Counted from the stretch's first letter, positions 17,767 through 27,160 are shown. The stretch: 64,000 bases of DNA from Stenotrophomonas lactitubi (GCF_002803515.1 NZ_PHQX01000001.1:496001-560000); one strand, 5' to 3'. A program made the numbers and translations. The notes: generated by a model from the sequence alone, not told the origin.

Positions 17767-19156
17767 AGGCAAGCGCGTAGCGCTGTGGGGCTGGGGCCGT
17801 GAGGGGCGTGCCGCGTTTGCGGTGCTGCGAACGCGCCTGCCATCGCTTGGCCTGAGCCTGTTCTGCCCGGCCACCGAGGTCGAGGCGGCGCGTGCGGAAA
17901 CACGGGGCGTGCTGGATGTACGCGGCGAACCCACGGCCGAAGCGCTGGCTTCATTCGACGTGGTGATCAAGTCGCCCGGGATCAGCCCGTATCTGCCGAT
18001 CGCGTTGGCGGCGGCCGGGCAGGGCACCGTCTTCATCGGTGGCACGGCGTTGTGGTTCGCCGAACATGCCGATGCCGAAGGCACCGTGCGCGACACCATC
18101 TGCGTGACTGGTACCAAGGGCAAGAGCACCACCACCGCGCTGGTCGCGCATCTGCTGCGCGCAGCCGGGCATCGCACCGGCTTGGTCGGCAACATCGGCC
18201 TGCCGCTGCTGGAAGTGCTGGACCCGCAACCGGCGCCCGCGTACTGGGCGGTGGAGCTGTCCAGCTACCAGACCGGCGAGGTCGCACGTAGTGGTGCGCA
18301 CCCGCAGGTGGCCGTGGTGCTGAACCTGTTCCCGGAACACCTGGACTGGCACGGCAGCGAGCAGCGCTACATCGAAGACAAGCTGCAGCTGGTGACCGGG
18401 GCCGCGCCGCGCGTTGCCGTGCTCAATGCTGCAGACCCGCACTTGGCCGCGCTGACGCTGCCCGCCAGCGAGGTGGTCTGGTTCAACCAACCGCAGGGCT
18501 GGCATATGCGCGGCGACATCGTGCATCGCGGCGAGCAGGCGGTGTTCGATACCCGCAACACGCCACTGCCGGGCCGGCACAACCGCGGCAACCTGTGCGC
18601 GGTGCTGGCCGCGCTGGAGGCGATGGGCCTGGATGCGGTGGCGCTGGCGCCGGCCGTGCAGGATTTCCGGCCGCTGCCGAATCGCCTGCAGCGGATTGGC
18701 GAGGCCGATGGCCTCACCTACATCAACGATTCGATCAGCACTACGCCGCATGCCAGCCTGGCGGCGCTGGAGTGCTTCGCCGGCCAGCGCATCGCGCTGC
18801 TGGTGGGTGGGCATGATCGCGGCCTGGACTGGACCGACTTCATGCAGCACATGGCGCACGACGTGCCGCCGGTGGAGATCGTGACCATGGGCAGCAACGG
18901 CCCGCGCATCCACGCGATGCTGCAGCCGTTGGCCGACGCCGGCCGTTTCGGTCTGCATGCTGCTGCCGATCTGCCCGACGCGATGGCGCTGGCGCGTCGC
19001 GCACTGGGCGAGCAGGGTGGGGTGGTGCTGCTGTCGCCGGGGGCGCCGAGCTATGGCGCCTACCGCGATTACGTTGCACGTGGGCGGCATTTCGCCGAAC
19101 TGGCCGGGTTCGACCCGGACACGATCAGCGCGATTCCGGGGATCGGGATCGCCTGA
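17747..19156 (+). CDS. murD2: MurD2: UDP-MurNAc-L-Ala:L-glutamate ligase
   Basis: A 469-residue Mur ligase that adds L-glutamate (not D-Glu) to UDP-MurNAc-L-alanine; MurL then epimerises the product. The ATP-binding motif GTKGKSTTT is at about 122-130, and the Mur ligase blocks [32 protein letters not shown] and [12 protein letters not shown] follow in order. Translation starts at GTG 17747 inside the end of murL, giving [20 protein letters not shown] with a Rossmann-like N-domain. Coupling ensures joint expression. A GGGGTCAGA-type palindrome begins right at its stop. Confidence 0.94.
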   Translation: MKISQLEGKRVALWGWGREGRAAFAVLRTRLPSLGLSLFCPATEVEAARAETRGVLDVRGEPTAEALASFDVVIKSPGISPYLPIALAAAGQGTVFIGGTALWFAEHADAEGTVRDTICVTGTKGKSTTTALVAHLLRAAGHRTGLVGNIGLPLLEVLDPQPAPAYWAVELSSYQTGEVARSGAHPQVAVVLNLFPEHLDWHGSEQRYIEDKLQLVTGAAPRVAVLNAADPHLAALTLPASEVVWFNQPQGWHMRGDIVHRGEQAVFDTRNTPLPGRHNRGNLCAVLAALEAMGLDAVALAPAVQDFRPLPNRLQRIGEADGLTYINDSISTTPHASLAALECFAGQRIALLVGGHDRGLDWTDFMQHMAHDVPPVEIVTMGSNGPRIHAMLQPLADAGRFGLHAAADLPDAMALARRALGEQGGVVLLSPGAPSYGAYRDYVARGRHFAELAGFDPDTISAIPGIGIA

Positions 19157-19195
19157 GGGGTCGGATCCCTTTCCGCAGGAAAGGGCTCTGACCCC
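19157..19195. repeat. GGGGTCAGA-type REP palindrome
   Basis: GGGGTCGGATCCCTTTCC and GGAAAGGGCTCTGACCCC, directly after the TGA of murD2. It is the only copy of this type in the window away from the RAYT gene. Confidence 0.85.
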
Positions 19196-19213
19196 AACGG
19201 GATACCGCGTGAA

Positions 19214-19265
19214 TCCATCCACGCATGGCGTGGATCTACTGTAGAGCCGAGCCCACGCTCGGCTG
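19214..19265. repeat. Two SMAG REP units of different stem type
   Basis: A CATCCACGC-type unit ending in CTAC and, directly after it, a GTAGAGCCGAGCCCACGCTC unit. Together they fill the gap between the convergent murD2 and SMI1/KNR4 genes. Confidence 0.8.
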
Positions 19266-19268
19266 CCT

Positions 19269-19856
19269 TCATTCGTCTTCGTTGATGAACGCGTAATCGC
19301 GATCAATCAGCTGCTGCAGGTACGCATCAAAGCTGGGGGCGATCACCACGTAGCTGTCCGGGTCGTGCAGGTAGCGCACCACCTGACCAACGCTGCCGCC
19401 GGGTGCGGGATCGAAATCCAGATACAGCATCGAGGTGCCGCCGTTGTTCATGCAGTGCGAGAAGCACAGGCGACGGCTCATCGGCAGGTCGGCATCGATG
19501 CCGGCACCGAGGATCTCCGGTTCTTCATCCAGCCATTCTTCGTAGATGGAGCGGATGCTGTCGTCCCACTGCTGCTGGTCTTCGAAGATCTGCGCCACCG
19601 AGCGCAGGTAGTACGGATAGTCGCCCACGTCCGAGCCCAGCATCAGCACGCAGACCTCGCCCTTCGGGTACTCGCGGAAATGCGTGCCGTCCACGCGCGA
19701 CAGCAGCTCGACCAGGCTGGCGGGAACCTGCGGCCACTGCGCGCGCAGGCGTTGCAGATCGGCGTCGCTGGCGCCTTCGGTCCATGCCCAGTGCGGGGCA
19801 TCGTCTTCGGGCAAGCGCGGGATCAGGCCGGAGAGAAAGCGTTCGACAGGGTTCAT
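19269..19856 (-). CDS. SMI1/KNR4 (SUKH) family protein
   Basis: A 195-residue protein with the SUKH/SMI1-KNR4 fold signature: ASDADLQRLRAQWPQVPASLVELLSRVDG near the N-terminus, then MLGSDVGDYPYYLRSVAQI, and a C-terminal SMLYLDFDPAPGGSVGQVVRYL block followed by VIAPSFDAYLQQLI. Family members include immunity proteins to contact-dependent or secreted toxins and also general-purpose regulators. No toxin gene is adjacent, so its role is open. It is divergent from the next gene. Confidence 0.85.
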   Translation of the reverse strand: MNPVERFLSGLIPRLPEDDAPHWAWTEGASDADLQRLRAQWPQVPASLVELLSRVDGTHFREYPKGEVCVLMLGSDVGDYPYYLRSVAQIFEDQQQWDDSIRSIYEEWLDEEPEILGAGIDADLPMSRRLCFSHCMNNGGTSMLYLDFDPAPGGSVGQVVRYLHDPDSYVVIAPSFDAYLQQLIDRDYAFINEDE

Positions 19857-19985
19857 GCAGAAAAGGGGGCGGAGGGGATCAGGTGGTATCCAACCACACC
19901 TGCGTCACGCAGCCAATGCAGAATGCGACGCGGGAGGGGCGATTACGGCTTAATCCCCTCCGTCCCCTTTTTCTGGAGCAGGCGC

Positions 19986-20771
19986 ATGAACCGTTGGCGT
20001 TGCGGCGTGGCGATGGTACTGGGGCTGGCGGCGATGCCAGCGTTTGCAGCAATGAAGACGCATCCGGTGGAGTGGAAGCACCAGGGCACGACCTTCAGTG
20101 GCGTGCTGGTCTATGACGATGGCGACAACGACAAGCGCCCGGGCCTGGTGATGGTGCCGAACTGGAAGGGCGTGAACGAATCGGCCATCGAGAAGGCCAA
20201 GCAGCTGGCTGGCGATGACTACGTGGTGCTGGTGGCCGATGTGTACGGCAAGGGCGTGCGACCGAAGACCGATGCCGAGGCCGGTCCGGTGGCGACCAAG
20301 CTGCGCAATGACCGGCCGCTGCTGCGGGCGCGGGCGCTGGAGGCGGTCAACGTGCTGAAGGCGCAGGCGGGCAAGGCACCGCTGGACGCCAGCCGGATCG
20401 GCGCGGTGGGCTTCTGCTTCGGTGGCACCACGGTGCTGGAACTGGCCCGTGCCGGTGCGCCGCTGGCGGGCGTGGTCAGCCTGCATGGCGGGCTCGGGTC
20501 GCCCTTGCCGGCGCAGGCCGGTGGCAGCCATCCGTCGGTGCTGGTGTTGAATGGCGCCGACGACAAGAGCGTGACCGCGGAGGATATCGGCAGCTTCCAG
20601 AAGGAAATGGATGCGGCCAAGGTGGACTGGGAGTTCACCAACTACAGCGGTGCGGTGCACTGCTTTGCCGAGCGTGATGCCAACAGCCCGCCGGGCTGCC
20701 AGTACAACGAGCGTGCGGCGAAGCGTGCCTGGAAGGCGCTGGATGAGTTCTTCGAGGAGCGCTTCATGTAG
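19986..20771 (+). CDS. Exported dienelactone hydrolase family protein
   Basis: A 261-residue alpha/beta hydrolase with a signal peptide (MNRWRCGVAMVLGLAAMPAFA). The cysteine nucleophile is C144 in GAVGFCFGGTTV; an aspartate in NGADDKSV (192 or 193) and H225 in GAVHCF complete the triad in family order. It should act in the periplasm on an ester or lactone; the physiological substrate is unknown. The ATG at 19986 has TCTGGAGCA upstream. Its TAG stop is formed by the GTAG head of a SMAG repeat. Confidence 0.9.
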   Translation: MNRWRCGVAMVLGLAAMPAFAAMKTHPVEWKHQGTTFSGVLVYDDGDNDKRPGLVMVPNWKGVNESAIEKAKQLAGDDYVVLVADVYGKGVRPKTDAEAGPVATKLRNDRPLLRARALEAVNVLKAQAGKAPLDASRIGAVGFCFGGTTVLELARAGAPLAGVVSLHGGLGSPLPAQAGGSHPSVLVLNGADDKSVTAEDIGSFQKEMDAAKVDWEFTNYSGAVHCFAERDANSPPGCQYNERAAKRAWKALDEFFEERFM

Positions 20772-20863
20772 TGCCGACCAACGGTCGGCACCCACGGATA
20801 TTTCCGTGCCGACCAACGGTCGGCACCCATCTGCCCTGGTAGGTGCCGACCGTTGGTCGGCAC
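20768..20863. repeat. SMAG-like REP cluster (GTGCCGACC stem)
   Basis: Three GTGCCGACCAACGGTCGGCAC palindromic units, each of about 20 bases, two direct and one inverted, between the convergent hydrolase and ispB genes. The first begins with GTAG and includes the hydrolase stop codon. Confidence 0.85.
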
Positions 20864-20870
20864 TCCTTCA

Positions 20871-21869
20871 TCAATGCGAACGCTGTACCGCGTAGCGGGC
20901 CAGGCCGCGCAGGGCGGCGACGGCGTCGTTGTCGGCCAGGCCGTCGAGCGCGCGCTCGGCGGTTTCCGCATATTCCTCGGCGCGGCGGCGGCTGTATTCC
21001 AGGCCACCGGTGGCCTGGATCGCAGCCAGCACTTCCGGCATCGCCGAGGCGTCGCCGTTCTGCACGATCTCGCGCAGGCGCTGGCGGGTGGCCTCGTCCG
21101 AATGCGCCATCGCGTGGATCAGCGGCAGCGTGGCCTTGCCCTCGGCCAGGTCATCACCGAGGTTCTTGCCCAGCTCGTCGGCGTTGGCCGAGTAATCCAG
21201 CACGTCATCGGCGATCTGGAAGGCGTAGCCCAGATGCATGCCGTAGTCGTACAGGGCCTGCTGGGTGGCTTCATCGACGCCGCTGGCCAGTGCACCCAGG
21301 CGGGTACCGGCGGCGAACAGCACCGCGGTCTTGCGCTCGATCACGCGCAGGTAGGCCGCTTCGTCGGTGTCCGGGTTGTGCACGTGCAGCAGCTGCAGCA
21401 CTTCGCCTTCGGCGATGCGGTTGGTGGTGTCGGCCAGGATCTGCATCACCGACATCCGGTCCAGCTCGACCATCAGCTGGAAGCTGCGCGAGTACAGGAA
21501 GTCGCCCACCAGCACACTCGGCGCGTTGCCCCACAGCGCATTGGCGGTGCTGCGGCCGCGGCGCAGGCTGGATTCGTCCACCACGTCGTCGTGCAGCAGG
21601 GTGGAGGTGTGGATGAACTCGATGATCGCGGCCAGCTGGTGGTGCTCGGGGCCGGCGCCGCCGACCGCATGGCCGGCCAGCATCACCAGCATCGGCCGCA
21701 GGCGTTTGCCGCCCGCGGAAATGATGTGGTCGGCGATCTGGTTGATCAGCACCACATCCGAGGACAGCCGGCGGCGGATCAGGGCATCGACGGCAGCCAT
21801 GTCGGCTGCGGCAAGCGACTGGATCTGGGACAGGCCCAGGGCGGGACGGGTGTCTTCAGTGATGGTCAT
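20871..21869 (-). CDS. ispB: Polyprenyl diphosphate synthase (IspB-like)
   Basis: A 332-residue trans-prenyltransferase that elongates farnesyl diphosphate with isopentenyl diphosphate to make the ubiquinone side-chain precursor, probably C40. The first aspartate-rich motif is DDVVD at 94-98 with the chain-length region FIHTSTLLH before it; the second is DDVLD at 221-225. GGKRLRPML and ERKTAVLFAAG are also conserved. A single-gene unit read leftwards, with start ATG 21867-21869. Confidence 0.95.
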   Translation of the reverse strand: MTITEDTRPALGLSQIQSLAAADMAAVDALIRRRLSSDVVLINQIADHIISAGGKRLRPMLVMLAGHAVGGAGPEHHQLAAIIEFIHTSTLLHDDVVDESSLRRGRSTANALWGNAPSVLVGDFLYSRSFQLMVELDRMSVMQILADTTNRIAEGEVLQLLHVHNPDTDEAAYLRVIERKTAVLFAAGTRLGALASGVDEATQQALYDYGMHLGYAFQIADDVLDYSANADELGKNLGDDLAEGKATLPLIHAMAHSDEATRQRLREIVQNGDASAMPEVLAAIQATGGLEYSRRRAEEYAETAERALDGLADNDAVAALRGLARYAVQRSH

Positions 21870-21976
21870 GCGATCAGGCTTTCAGGCTCATCCCTGATTA
21901 TAGGCGTTGCCTGTGAATTGGGGAGGAAACCGGTTCCCAGGCCGCCGCCCGATGCCGCCGACCACGGTGTCCGGCG

Positions 21977-21991
21977 TGAATACGTATGCAG
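21977..21991. promoter_or_regulatory. Operator TGAATACGTATGCAG (site 1)
   Basis: A near-palindrome centred on TACGTA, 93 bases before the alpha-glucosidase start. The same 15-mer recurs before the TonB receptor and between the GH97 and six-hairpin genes. The symmetry and context suggest a LacI-type maltose repressor. Confidence 0.7.
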
Positions 21992-22084
21992 GCGGCGCCA
22001 TCGTCGTGGGCCGCCGCTAAGCTTGCGGGAGTTGGTTTTCAGCCCGCTTGCAGCGGGTCCCGCATGCCCGGAGGGGGGCTGTCG

Positions 22085-23698
22085 ATGTCGCACTATCCAT
22101 GGTGGCGCGGAGCCGTCATCTACCAGATCTACCCGCGCAGTTTCCTCGACGCCAACGGCGACGGGGTGGGCGACCTGCCGGGCATCATCCAGCGCCTGGA
22201 CCATATCGCCGCGCTGGGCGTGGATGCGATCTGGATCTCGCCGTTCTTCCGATCGCCGATGGCCGACTTCGGCTATGACATCGCCGACTACCGCGATGTC
22301 GATCCGCTGTTCGGCAGCCTGGACGACTTCGACCGGCTGCTGGCCAAGGCGCATGGTCTTGGCCTGAAGGTGATGATCGACCAGGTGCTCAGCCATACCT
22401 CGATCGACCATGCCTGGTTCCGCGAGAGCCGGCAGGACCGCCACAATCCGAAGGCGGACTGGTATGTGTGGGTGGATCCGCGCGAGGACGGCACCCCGCC
22501 CAACAACTGGCTGTCGCTGTTCGGCGGCGGCGCCTGGCAGTGGGAACCGCGCCGCGAGCAGTACTACCTGCACAACTTCCTGGTGGACCAGCCGGACCTG
22601 AATTTCCATCACCCGGAGGTGCAGCAGGCGACCCTGGACAACGTGCGCTTCTGGCTGGACCGCGGCGTGGATGGCTTCCGCCTGGATGCGATCAACTTCT
22701 GCTTCCATGACGCGCAGCTGCGCGACAACCCGCCCAAGCCGGCCGACAAGCGCGTCGGCCGCGGCTTCAGCGCGGACAACCCGTACGCCTACCAATACCA
22801 CTATTACAACAACACCCAGCCGGAGAACCTGCCGTTCCTGGAGCAGCTGCGCGCCCTGCTGGACGAGTACCCGGGGGCGGTGAGCCTGGGCGAGATCTCT
22901 TCGGAGGACTCGCTGGCGACCACCGCCGAATACACCCAGGACGGCCGCCTGCACATGGGTTACAGCTTCGAGCTGCTGGTCAACGACTACAGCGCGGCCT
23001 ACATCCGCGACACGGTGTCGCGCCTGGAAGCGGCGATGACCCAGGGCTGGCCGTGCTGGGCCGTGTCCAACCACGATGTGGAGCGGGCGGTCAGCCGCTG
23101 GGGTGGGCATCCGGCCGACCCGCGCCTGGCGCGGATGCTGGTGGCGCTGCTGTGCTCACTGCGCGGCTCGGTCTGCCTGTACCAGGGCGAGGAGTTGGGC
23201 CTGGCCGAGGCCGAGGTGCCGTTCGAGGCGCTGCAGGACCCCTACGGCATCACCTTCTGGCCGAACTTCAAGGGCCGCGACGGCTGCCGCACGCCGTTGC
23301 CGTGGATCGACGCGCCGCTGGCCGGCTTCACCACGGGCAAGCCGTGGCTGCCGATCCCGGCCGAGCACCAGGCGGCGGCCGTGGCGGTGCAGGCGCAGGA
23401 TCCGCAGTCGGTGCTGTCGGCCTTCCGCGGCTTCCTGGCCTGGCGCCGCACCCAGCCAGCCCTGCTGCACGGTGACATCCGGTTCCTGGACAGTGCCGAA
23501 CCAGTGCTACTGTTCGAGCGTATGCTTGCAGATGAAACTCTCCTGCTGGCCTTCAACCTGTCGGCCGAAGCGGTGACTCATCCGCTGCCGGCGGGTACCT
23601 GGCAGCAGGTGGCCGTACCGGGCCCGGATGCGGGCACGGTGCAGGGCAACGAACTCCAGCTGCCGCCGCGCGCGGTGTATTGCGCACGACGCAGCTGA
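22085..23698 (+). CDS. GH13 subfamily 23 alpha-glucosidase
   Basis: A 537-residue retaining alpha-glucosidase, the same length as the Xanthomonas alpha-glucosyl-transfer enzyme. The N-terminus WWRGAVIYQIYPRSFLDANGDG is typical. The catalytic residues are D201 (nucleophile) in DGFRLDAINF, E270 (acid/base) in SLGEISSED and D331 in VSNHDVERA. No signal peptide is present, so it should hydrolyse maltose and small oligosaccharides in the cytoplasm after import. The ATG at 22085 follows GGAGGGGGG by six bases; an ATG at 22064 is less likely. An operator lies upstream and an intrinsic terminator downstream. Confidence 0.95.
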   Translation: MSHYPWWRGAVIYQIYPRSFLDANGDGVGDLPGIIQRLDHIAALGVDAIWISPFFRSPMADFGYDIADYRDVDPLFGSLDDFDRLLAKAHGLGLKVMIDQVLSHTSIDHAWFRESRQDRHNPKADWYVWVDPREDGTPPNNWLSLFGGGAWQWEPRREQYYLHNFLVDQPDLNFHHPEVQQATLDNVRFWLDRGVDGFRLDAINFCFHDAQLRDNPPKPADKRVGRGFSADNPYAYQYHYYNNTQPENLPFLEQLRALLDEYPGAVSLGEISSEDSLATTAEYTQDGRLHMGYSFELLVNDYSAAYIRDTVSRLEAAMTQGWPCWAVSNHDVERAVSRWGGHPADPRLARMLVALLCSLRGSVCLYQGEELGLAEAEVPFEALQDPYGITFWPNFKGRDGCRTPLPWIDAPLAGFTTGKPWLPIPAEHQAAAVAVQAQDPQSVLSAFRGFLAWRRTQPALLHGDIRFLDSAEPVLLFERMLADETLLLAFNLSAEAVTHPLPAGTWQQVAVPGPDAGTVQGNELQLPPRAVYCARRS

Positions 23699-23725
23699 CC
23701 GATTTCTCCGGTGGCGGTACTTGCG

Positions 23726-23757
23726 GGGACGGGGCCGAAGCGCCCCGTCCCTTTTTT
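23726..23757 (+). terminator. Rho-independent terminator of the alpha-glucosidase gene
   Basis: GGGACGGGGC and GCCCCGTCCC form a 10-bp stem with a six-base loop followed by TTTTTT, 27 bases after the stop codon. Confidence 0.9.
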
Positions 23758-23780
23758 GTGGGCGCGGTTGCGGTGCAGGG

Positions 23781-24178
23781 CATCCACGCATGGCGTGGAT
23801 CTACTGGAGAGGCGATGTTCCGGCGATCGGCATCCACGCATGGCGTGGATCTACTGGAGAGGCGATGTTCCGGCGATCGGCATCCACGCATGGCGTGGAT
23901 CTACTGGAGAGGTGATGTTCCGGTGATTGGCATCCACGCGTGGCGTGGATCTACCGGGGCCGTGCGGCGGTGATCGGCATCCACGCATGGCGTGGATCTA
24001 CTGGAGAGGCGATGTTCCGGCGATCGGCATCCACGCATGGCGTGGATCTACTGGGCCGTGTGGCGGTGATCGGCATCTACGCATGGCGTGGGTCCACCGG
24101 AGGCGACGTCGCGGTGATCGGCATCCGCACGTGGCAACGGTGCACCGATGTCAGTAGATCCACGCCATGCGTGGATGG
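23781..24178. repeat. Tandem array of SMAG units, mostly 50-bp period
   Basis: CATCCACGCATGGCGTGGAT begins at 23781, 23831, 23881, 23931, 23978 and 24028, with degraded copies at 24074 and 24122, and one inverted unit (GTAGATCCACGCCATGCG) at about 24153. Units are 46-50 bases apart, and the material between them (CTACTGGAGAGGCGATGTTC) is also nearly identical, so whole 50-mers have been duplicated. Open frames across the array only reflect its repeat structure. It lies between convergent genes. Confidence 0.9.
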
Positions 24179-24207
24179 GCCTTGCCGATCATCTGTCGGC
24201 ACGCGCG

Positions 24208-24242
24208 CAAAAGAAAACCCGCTGCCTGCGCAGCGGGTTTTC
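24208..24242 (-). terminator. Rho-independent terminator of the TonB receptor gene
   Basis: Read leftwards, AAAACCCGCTGCGCAGG and CAGCGGGTTTTC form a stem of about 10 bp with flanking A and T tracts, about 40 bases beyond the receptor stop codon. Confidence 0.85.
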
Positions 24243-24248
24243 GATGGG

Positions 24249-24273
24249 TTGCCGGCCAGCGGCCGGCGCTACC
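24249..24273. repeat. SMAG REP unit
   Basis: TTGCCGGCCAGCGGCCGGCG ending in CTACC, a single unit between the receptor stop and its terminator. Confidence 0.6.
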
Positions 24274-24280
24274 GTGCAGG

Positions 24281-27037
24281 TCAGAACTTGTAGTTCACGC
24301 CCAGCATGTAGGTGCGGCCCCACTCGATGTACTCCAGCGGACGATCCCGGGTGCCGGCGTAGGTACGGTACGGCTCGTTGGTCAGGTTGCTTCCCTGCAG
24401 CAGCAGGGTCAGCCCGCGCAGGCTGCTGCTGTCGCTGAAGGTGTAGCTGATCTGCGCATCGGTCACGTTCTCGCCCACCACGTAGCGCAGGGTGCGGTTG
24501 CCGTTGAAGTTGCCGATCTCGCCGATGAAGTCCGAACGACGACGCTGGCTGACGCGTGCTTCAAAGCCACTGCGCTCGTAATAGGCAGTGAAGTTGTACA
24601 CACGCTTGGACAGGCCGGGCAGGCTGATCGGGTCGGTGCCGACGCTGGATGCGCTTTCCGGATCGAGGATCTGGATGTCGCTCTTGTTGAAGGTCGCGCT
24701 GGCCTGCACGCCGAAGCCACGCAGGTTGTCGGTCAGCATGTCCAGCGGGAACGACGCGGTCAGCTCCAGGCCCTTCAGCGTACCGCCCTTGCCGTTCACC
24801 GGGGTCGAGAACGTGCCGGTCGGCAGCACCGGCACCACCATGCCCGGCGGCGGCACATAGTTGCCCAGCAGCCCGGTGAAGTCGTAGTTGTCCACCGACT
24901 GCGTGTAGACGTAGCTCTTCAGGTCCTTGTAGAAGATCGCGGCGGCCACGTAGGCCTTCTCGCCGAAGTACTTCTCGTAGGACAGGTCGAGCGCGGTAGC
25001 GCGCCACGGATCCAGCAGCGGGTTGCCGCCACTGCCGCCGGGGCGGCCGGTACCGGTATCCACGCCGAACTCCAGGCCGGCCCGCATCTGGTCCACGCGC
25101 GGGCGGGCGACCTGCTTGGCTGCAGCAAAGCGCAGGGTCTGCTCGTGCGGGAACATGAAGGCCAGGTTCAAGCTCGGCAGCCAGTCGTTGTACTTGCGGC
25201 CATCGGAGTACGGCTGGATGTTGTTGCCGGCCGCCTGCGAGCTGTCCCAGTAGCGTGAGTCCGAGCTCTGGTCGGTGTGCTGCATCTGCACGCCGATGTT
25301 GCCGCGCACGCCGACGACGCCGATGTCGGTGTTGATGTTCAGGCGCGCCCAGGCGGTGGTGATCTTTTCCTGCACCGTCCACGACTTGGGAATCAGGTAG
25401 TCGAGGTTGTCGACCGGATTGAAGGTCATGTAACGACCGACCGCGCCCGGCACGTTCCAGGCCGGGATGGTGCCCAGACCGGCGAAGCCGAGGTTGACCG
25501 GGCGGTACTGCAGATCCGATGCGATGTTGGCATCGCCCTGCGCGCCCAGCAGGATGTTGCCTTCAGACTGGGTCTTCACCTTGCGGCGATCGGCGTAGTT
25601 CACGCCGATGTCGAGGTCCGGTGCCCAGGACGCCATTGCTTCCGGCAGCGCGATGGTCGCGGCCAGCTTGCCGCCCTTCAGGCGGTCTTCCACCTTCGGC
25701 ACCTTGCCGTAACCAGAACCGTAAATGGTGTTGGTCAGGAACAGCGCATCCGGGTTGGAGTAGTTCAGGCCCGGGCTGATCTGCGAGAAGCCATCCTGGC
25801 GGAACTGCACGCCGACCGTATCCAGCTGCGGCATCGGGGTCAGCTGCAGGTTGTTTTCCAGGTTCAGCTCGTCACGGGTGGCCTTGGAATAGTTCAGGTC
25901 GGCGACCAGCTTGACGCTGCCGAAGGTGAACTCGTTGTTCCAGCCGAACGCATCGATCTTGTCCTTGCGCTTGTTGTACATGCCGCGCACCAGCGGGTAC
26001 ACGCCACTGGCGGTGCCACCGGTGAAGGTGCCATTGGCATTGACCTGCGGATTGCTGACCAGCAGCCCCGGGGTGTAGTTGCCGTTGTAGTTGCTGAGGT
26101 TGAGCTCGAACTGGTTGGCGGTGTCGATCTGCTCCGCCTCGGTATGGAACGCGTCGAAGGTGCTGGTCCAGCTGTTGTTCGGCCGGAACTGGATCGTGGC
26201 CATCACACCGTCACGCTTGTTGTTGCCGGTGCGGCGCAGTGCCTTGATGCCGTCGGTGAAGTAGGTGCCAGCGGCAACACCCGGGCGGTTGCCGTTGGTG
26301 GTGTGCTCGGTGGTCCACGGTTCGTACAGGCCGACCTGGTTTTCCTGGATCGGCATGTCGCTGTGCGCGTAGCCGATGGCGATGCCGAGCGTCTTGTCCA
26401 GGAACTGGTCGATGTAGCTGGCGCTGAAGCGGTTGCCGTACGGATCGGTGTCGGCGGCGCGGCCCAGCGAACTCTTCTGGTAGCGGCCGCTGATCGCGAT
26501 GACACGGTCTGGGAAGCTGAGCGGACGTGCGGTCTGCATGTCGATGGTGCCCGACAGGCCCTGGCCGACCAGCGCCGCATCCGGGGTCTTGTACACGGTC
26601 ACGCCGTTGACCAGCTCGGACGGGTACTGGTCGAACTCGACGCCACGGTTGTCGCCGGTACTGACCACTTCACGGCCGTTGAGCAGGGTGGTGGCGAAAT
26701 CCGGCGACAGGCCGCGCACGCTGATCACCTGCGCACGACCGGCCACACGCTGCGCGGCGAGGCCGGGCAGGCGCGAGATCGATTCGGCGATGCTGACATC
26801 GGGCAGCTTGCCGATGTCTTCGGCGGAAATCGCTTCGACCACCGAGGTGGCGTCCTGCTTGGTGGCGATGGCGCTTTCGATGCCGCGACGGATGCCGGTG
26901 ACCTGCACGGTATCCAGGTTGGTGGCGGCAGTGCCGGTCGGCGGGGTGGTGGTCTGCGTGGACTGTGCTGCTGCCAGCGACGGCGTCAGTACGACGGCCA
27001 ACGCGATGCTCAGCGCACTGCGCTTGTGGTTCAACAT
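24281..27037 (-). CDS. TonB-dependent receptor for maltose/maltodextrins (probable)
   Basis: A 918-residue outer-membrane transporter. A signal peptide (MLNHKRSALSIALAVVLTPSLAAA) is followed by a TonB-box-like stretch DTVQVTGIRRG, a plug domain (residues about 60-190: VVEAISAEDIGKLPDVSIAES, RVAGRAQVISVRGLSPDFATTLLNG), and a long beta-barrel ending GRTYMLGVNYKF with the terminal aromatic. It belongs to the type with an IGKLPDxxxAE plug seen in carbohydrate receptors such as Caulobacter MalA. The start at 27035-27037 has GGGAGGGG upstream. The maltose operator lies 124 bases upstream, and neighbouring glycosidases support an alpha-glucan substrate. Confidence 0.9.
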   Translation of the reverse strand: MLNHKRSALSIALAVVLTPSLAAAQSTQTTTPPTGTAATNLDTVQVTGIRRGIESAIATKQDATSVVEAISAEDIGKLPDVSIAESISRLPGLAAQRVAGRAQVISVRGLSPDFATTLLNGREVVSTGDNRGVEFDQYPSELVNGVTVYKTPDAALVGQGLSGTIDMQTARPLSFPDRVIAISGRYQKSSLGRAADTDPYGNRFSASYIDQFLDKTLGIAIGYAHSDMPIQENQVGLYEPWTTEHTTNGNRPGVAAGTYFTDGIKALRRTGNNKRDGVMATIQFRPNNSWTSTFDAFHTEAEQIDTANQFELNLSNYNGNYTPGLLVSNPQVNANGTFTGGTASGVYPLVRGMYNKRKDKIDAFGWNNEFTFGSVKLVADLNYSKATRDELNLENNLQLTPMPQLDTVGVQFRQDGFSQISPGLNYSNPDALFLTNTIYGSGYGKVPKVEDRLKGGKLAATIALPEAMASWAPDLDIGVNYADRRKVKTQSEGNILLGAQGDANIASDLQYRPVNLGFAGLGTIPAWNVPGAVGRYMTFNPVDNLDYLIPKSWTVQEKITTAWARLNINTDIGVVGVRGNIGVQMQHTDQSSDSRYWDSSQAAGNNIQPYSDGRKYNDWLPSLNLAFMFPHEQTLRFAAAKQVARPRVDQMRAGLEFGVDTGTGRPGGSGGNPLLDPWRATALDLSYEKYFGEKAYVAAAIFYKDLKSYVYTQSVDNYDFTGLLGNYVPPPGMVVPVLPTGTFSTPVNGKGGTLKGLELTASFPLDMLTDNLRGFGVQASATFNKSDIQILDPESASSVGTDPISLPGLSKRVYNFTAYYERSGFEARVSQRRRSDFIGEIGNFNGNRTLRYVVGENVTDAQISYTFSDSSSLRGLTLLLQGSNLTNEPYRTYAGTRDRPLEYIEWGRTYMLGVNYKF

Positions 27038-27160
27038 TTTCCCCTCCCAGGCAATGTTGTAGTGCGATTCGTGGTCGTCCCGATGCTGTCGAGGACGTGC
27101 GACGCGGTGGCCGCTGTCGTCGCCGCTATGGTAGGCAGCGCGTTCTTCGTGGGAATCACC

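Noticed and set aside
13732..18195. 1487-codon open frame antisense to lysAC, murL and murD2
   Set aside because: It is the shadow of well-identified high-GC genes on the other strand, with His/Gln/Arg-rich composition typical of such frames.
23781..24178. Possible CRISPR array (regular 50-base repeats)
   Set aside because: The material between palindromes is itself nearly identical from unit to unit, so there are no unique spacers, and no cas genes are present.
23711..24293. Open frames across the repeat array encoding HAWRGSTG-type repeats
   Set aside because: They exist in several frames only because the repeat unit lacks stops; there is no ribosome-binding site or family match.
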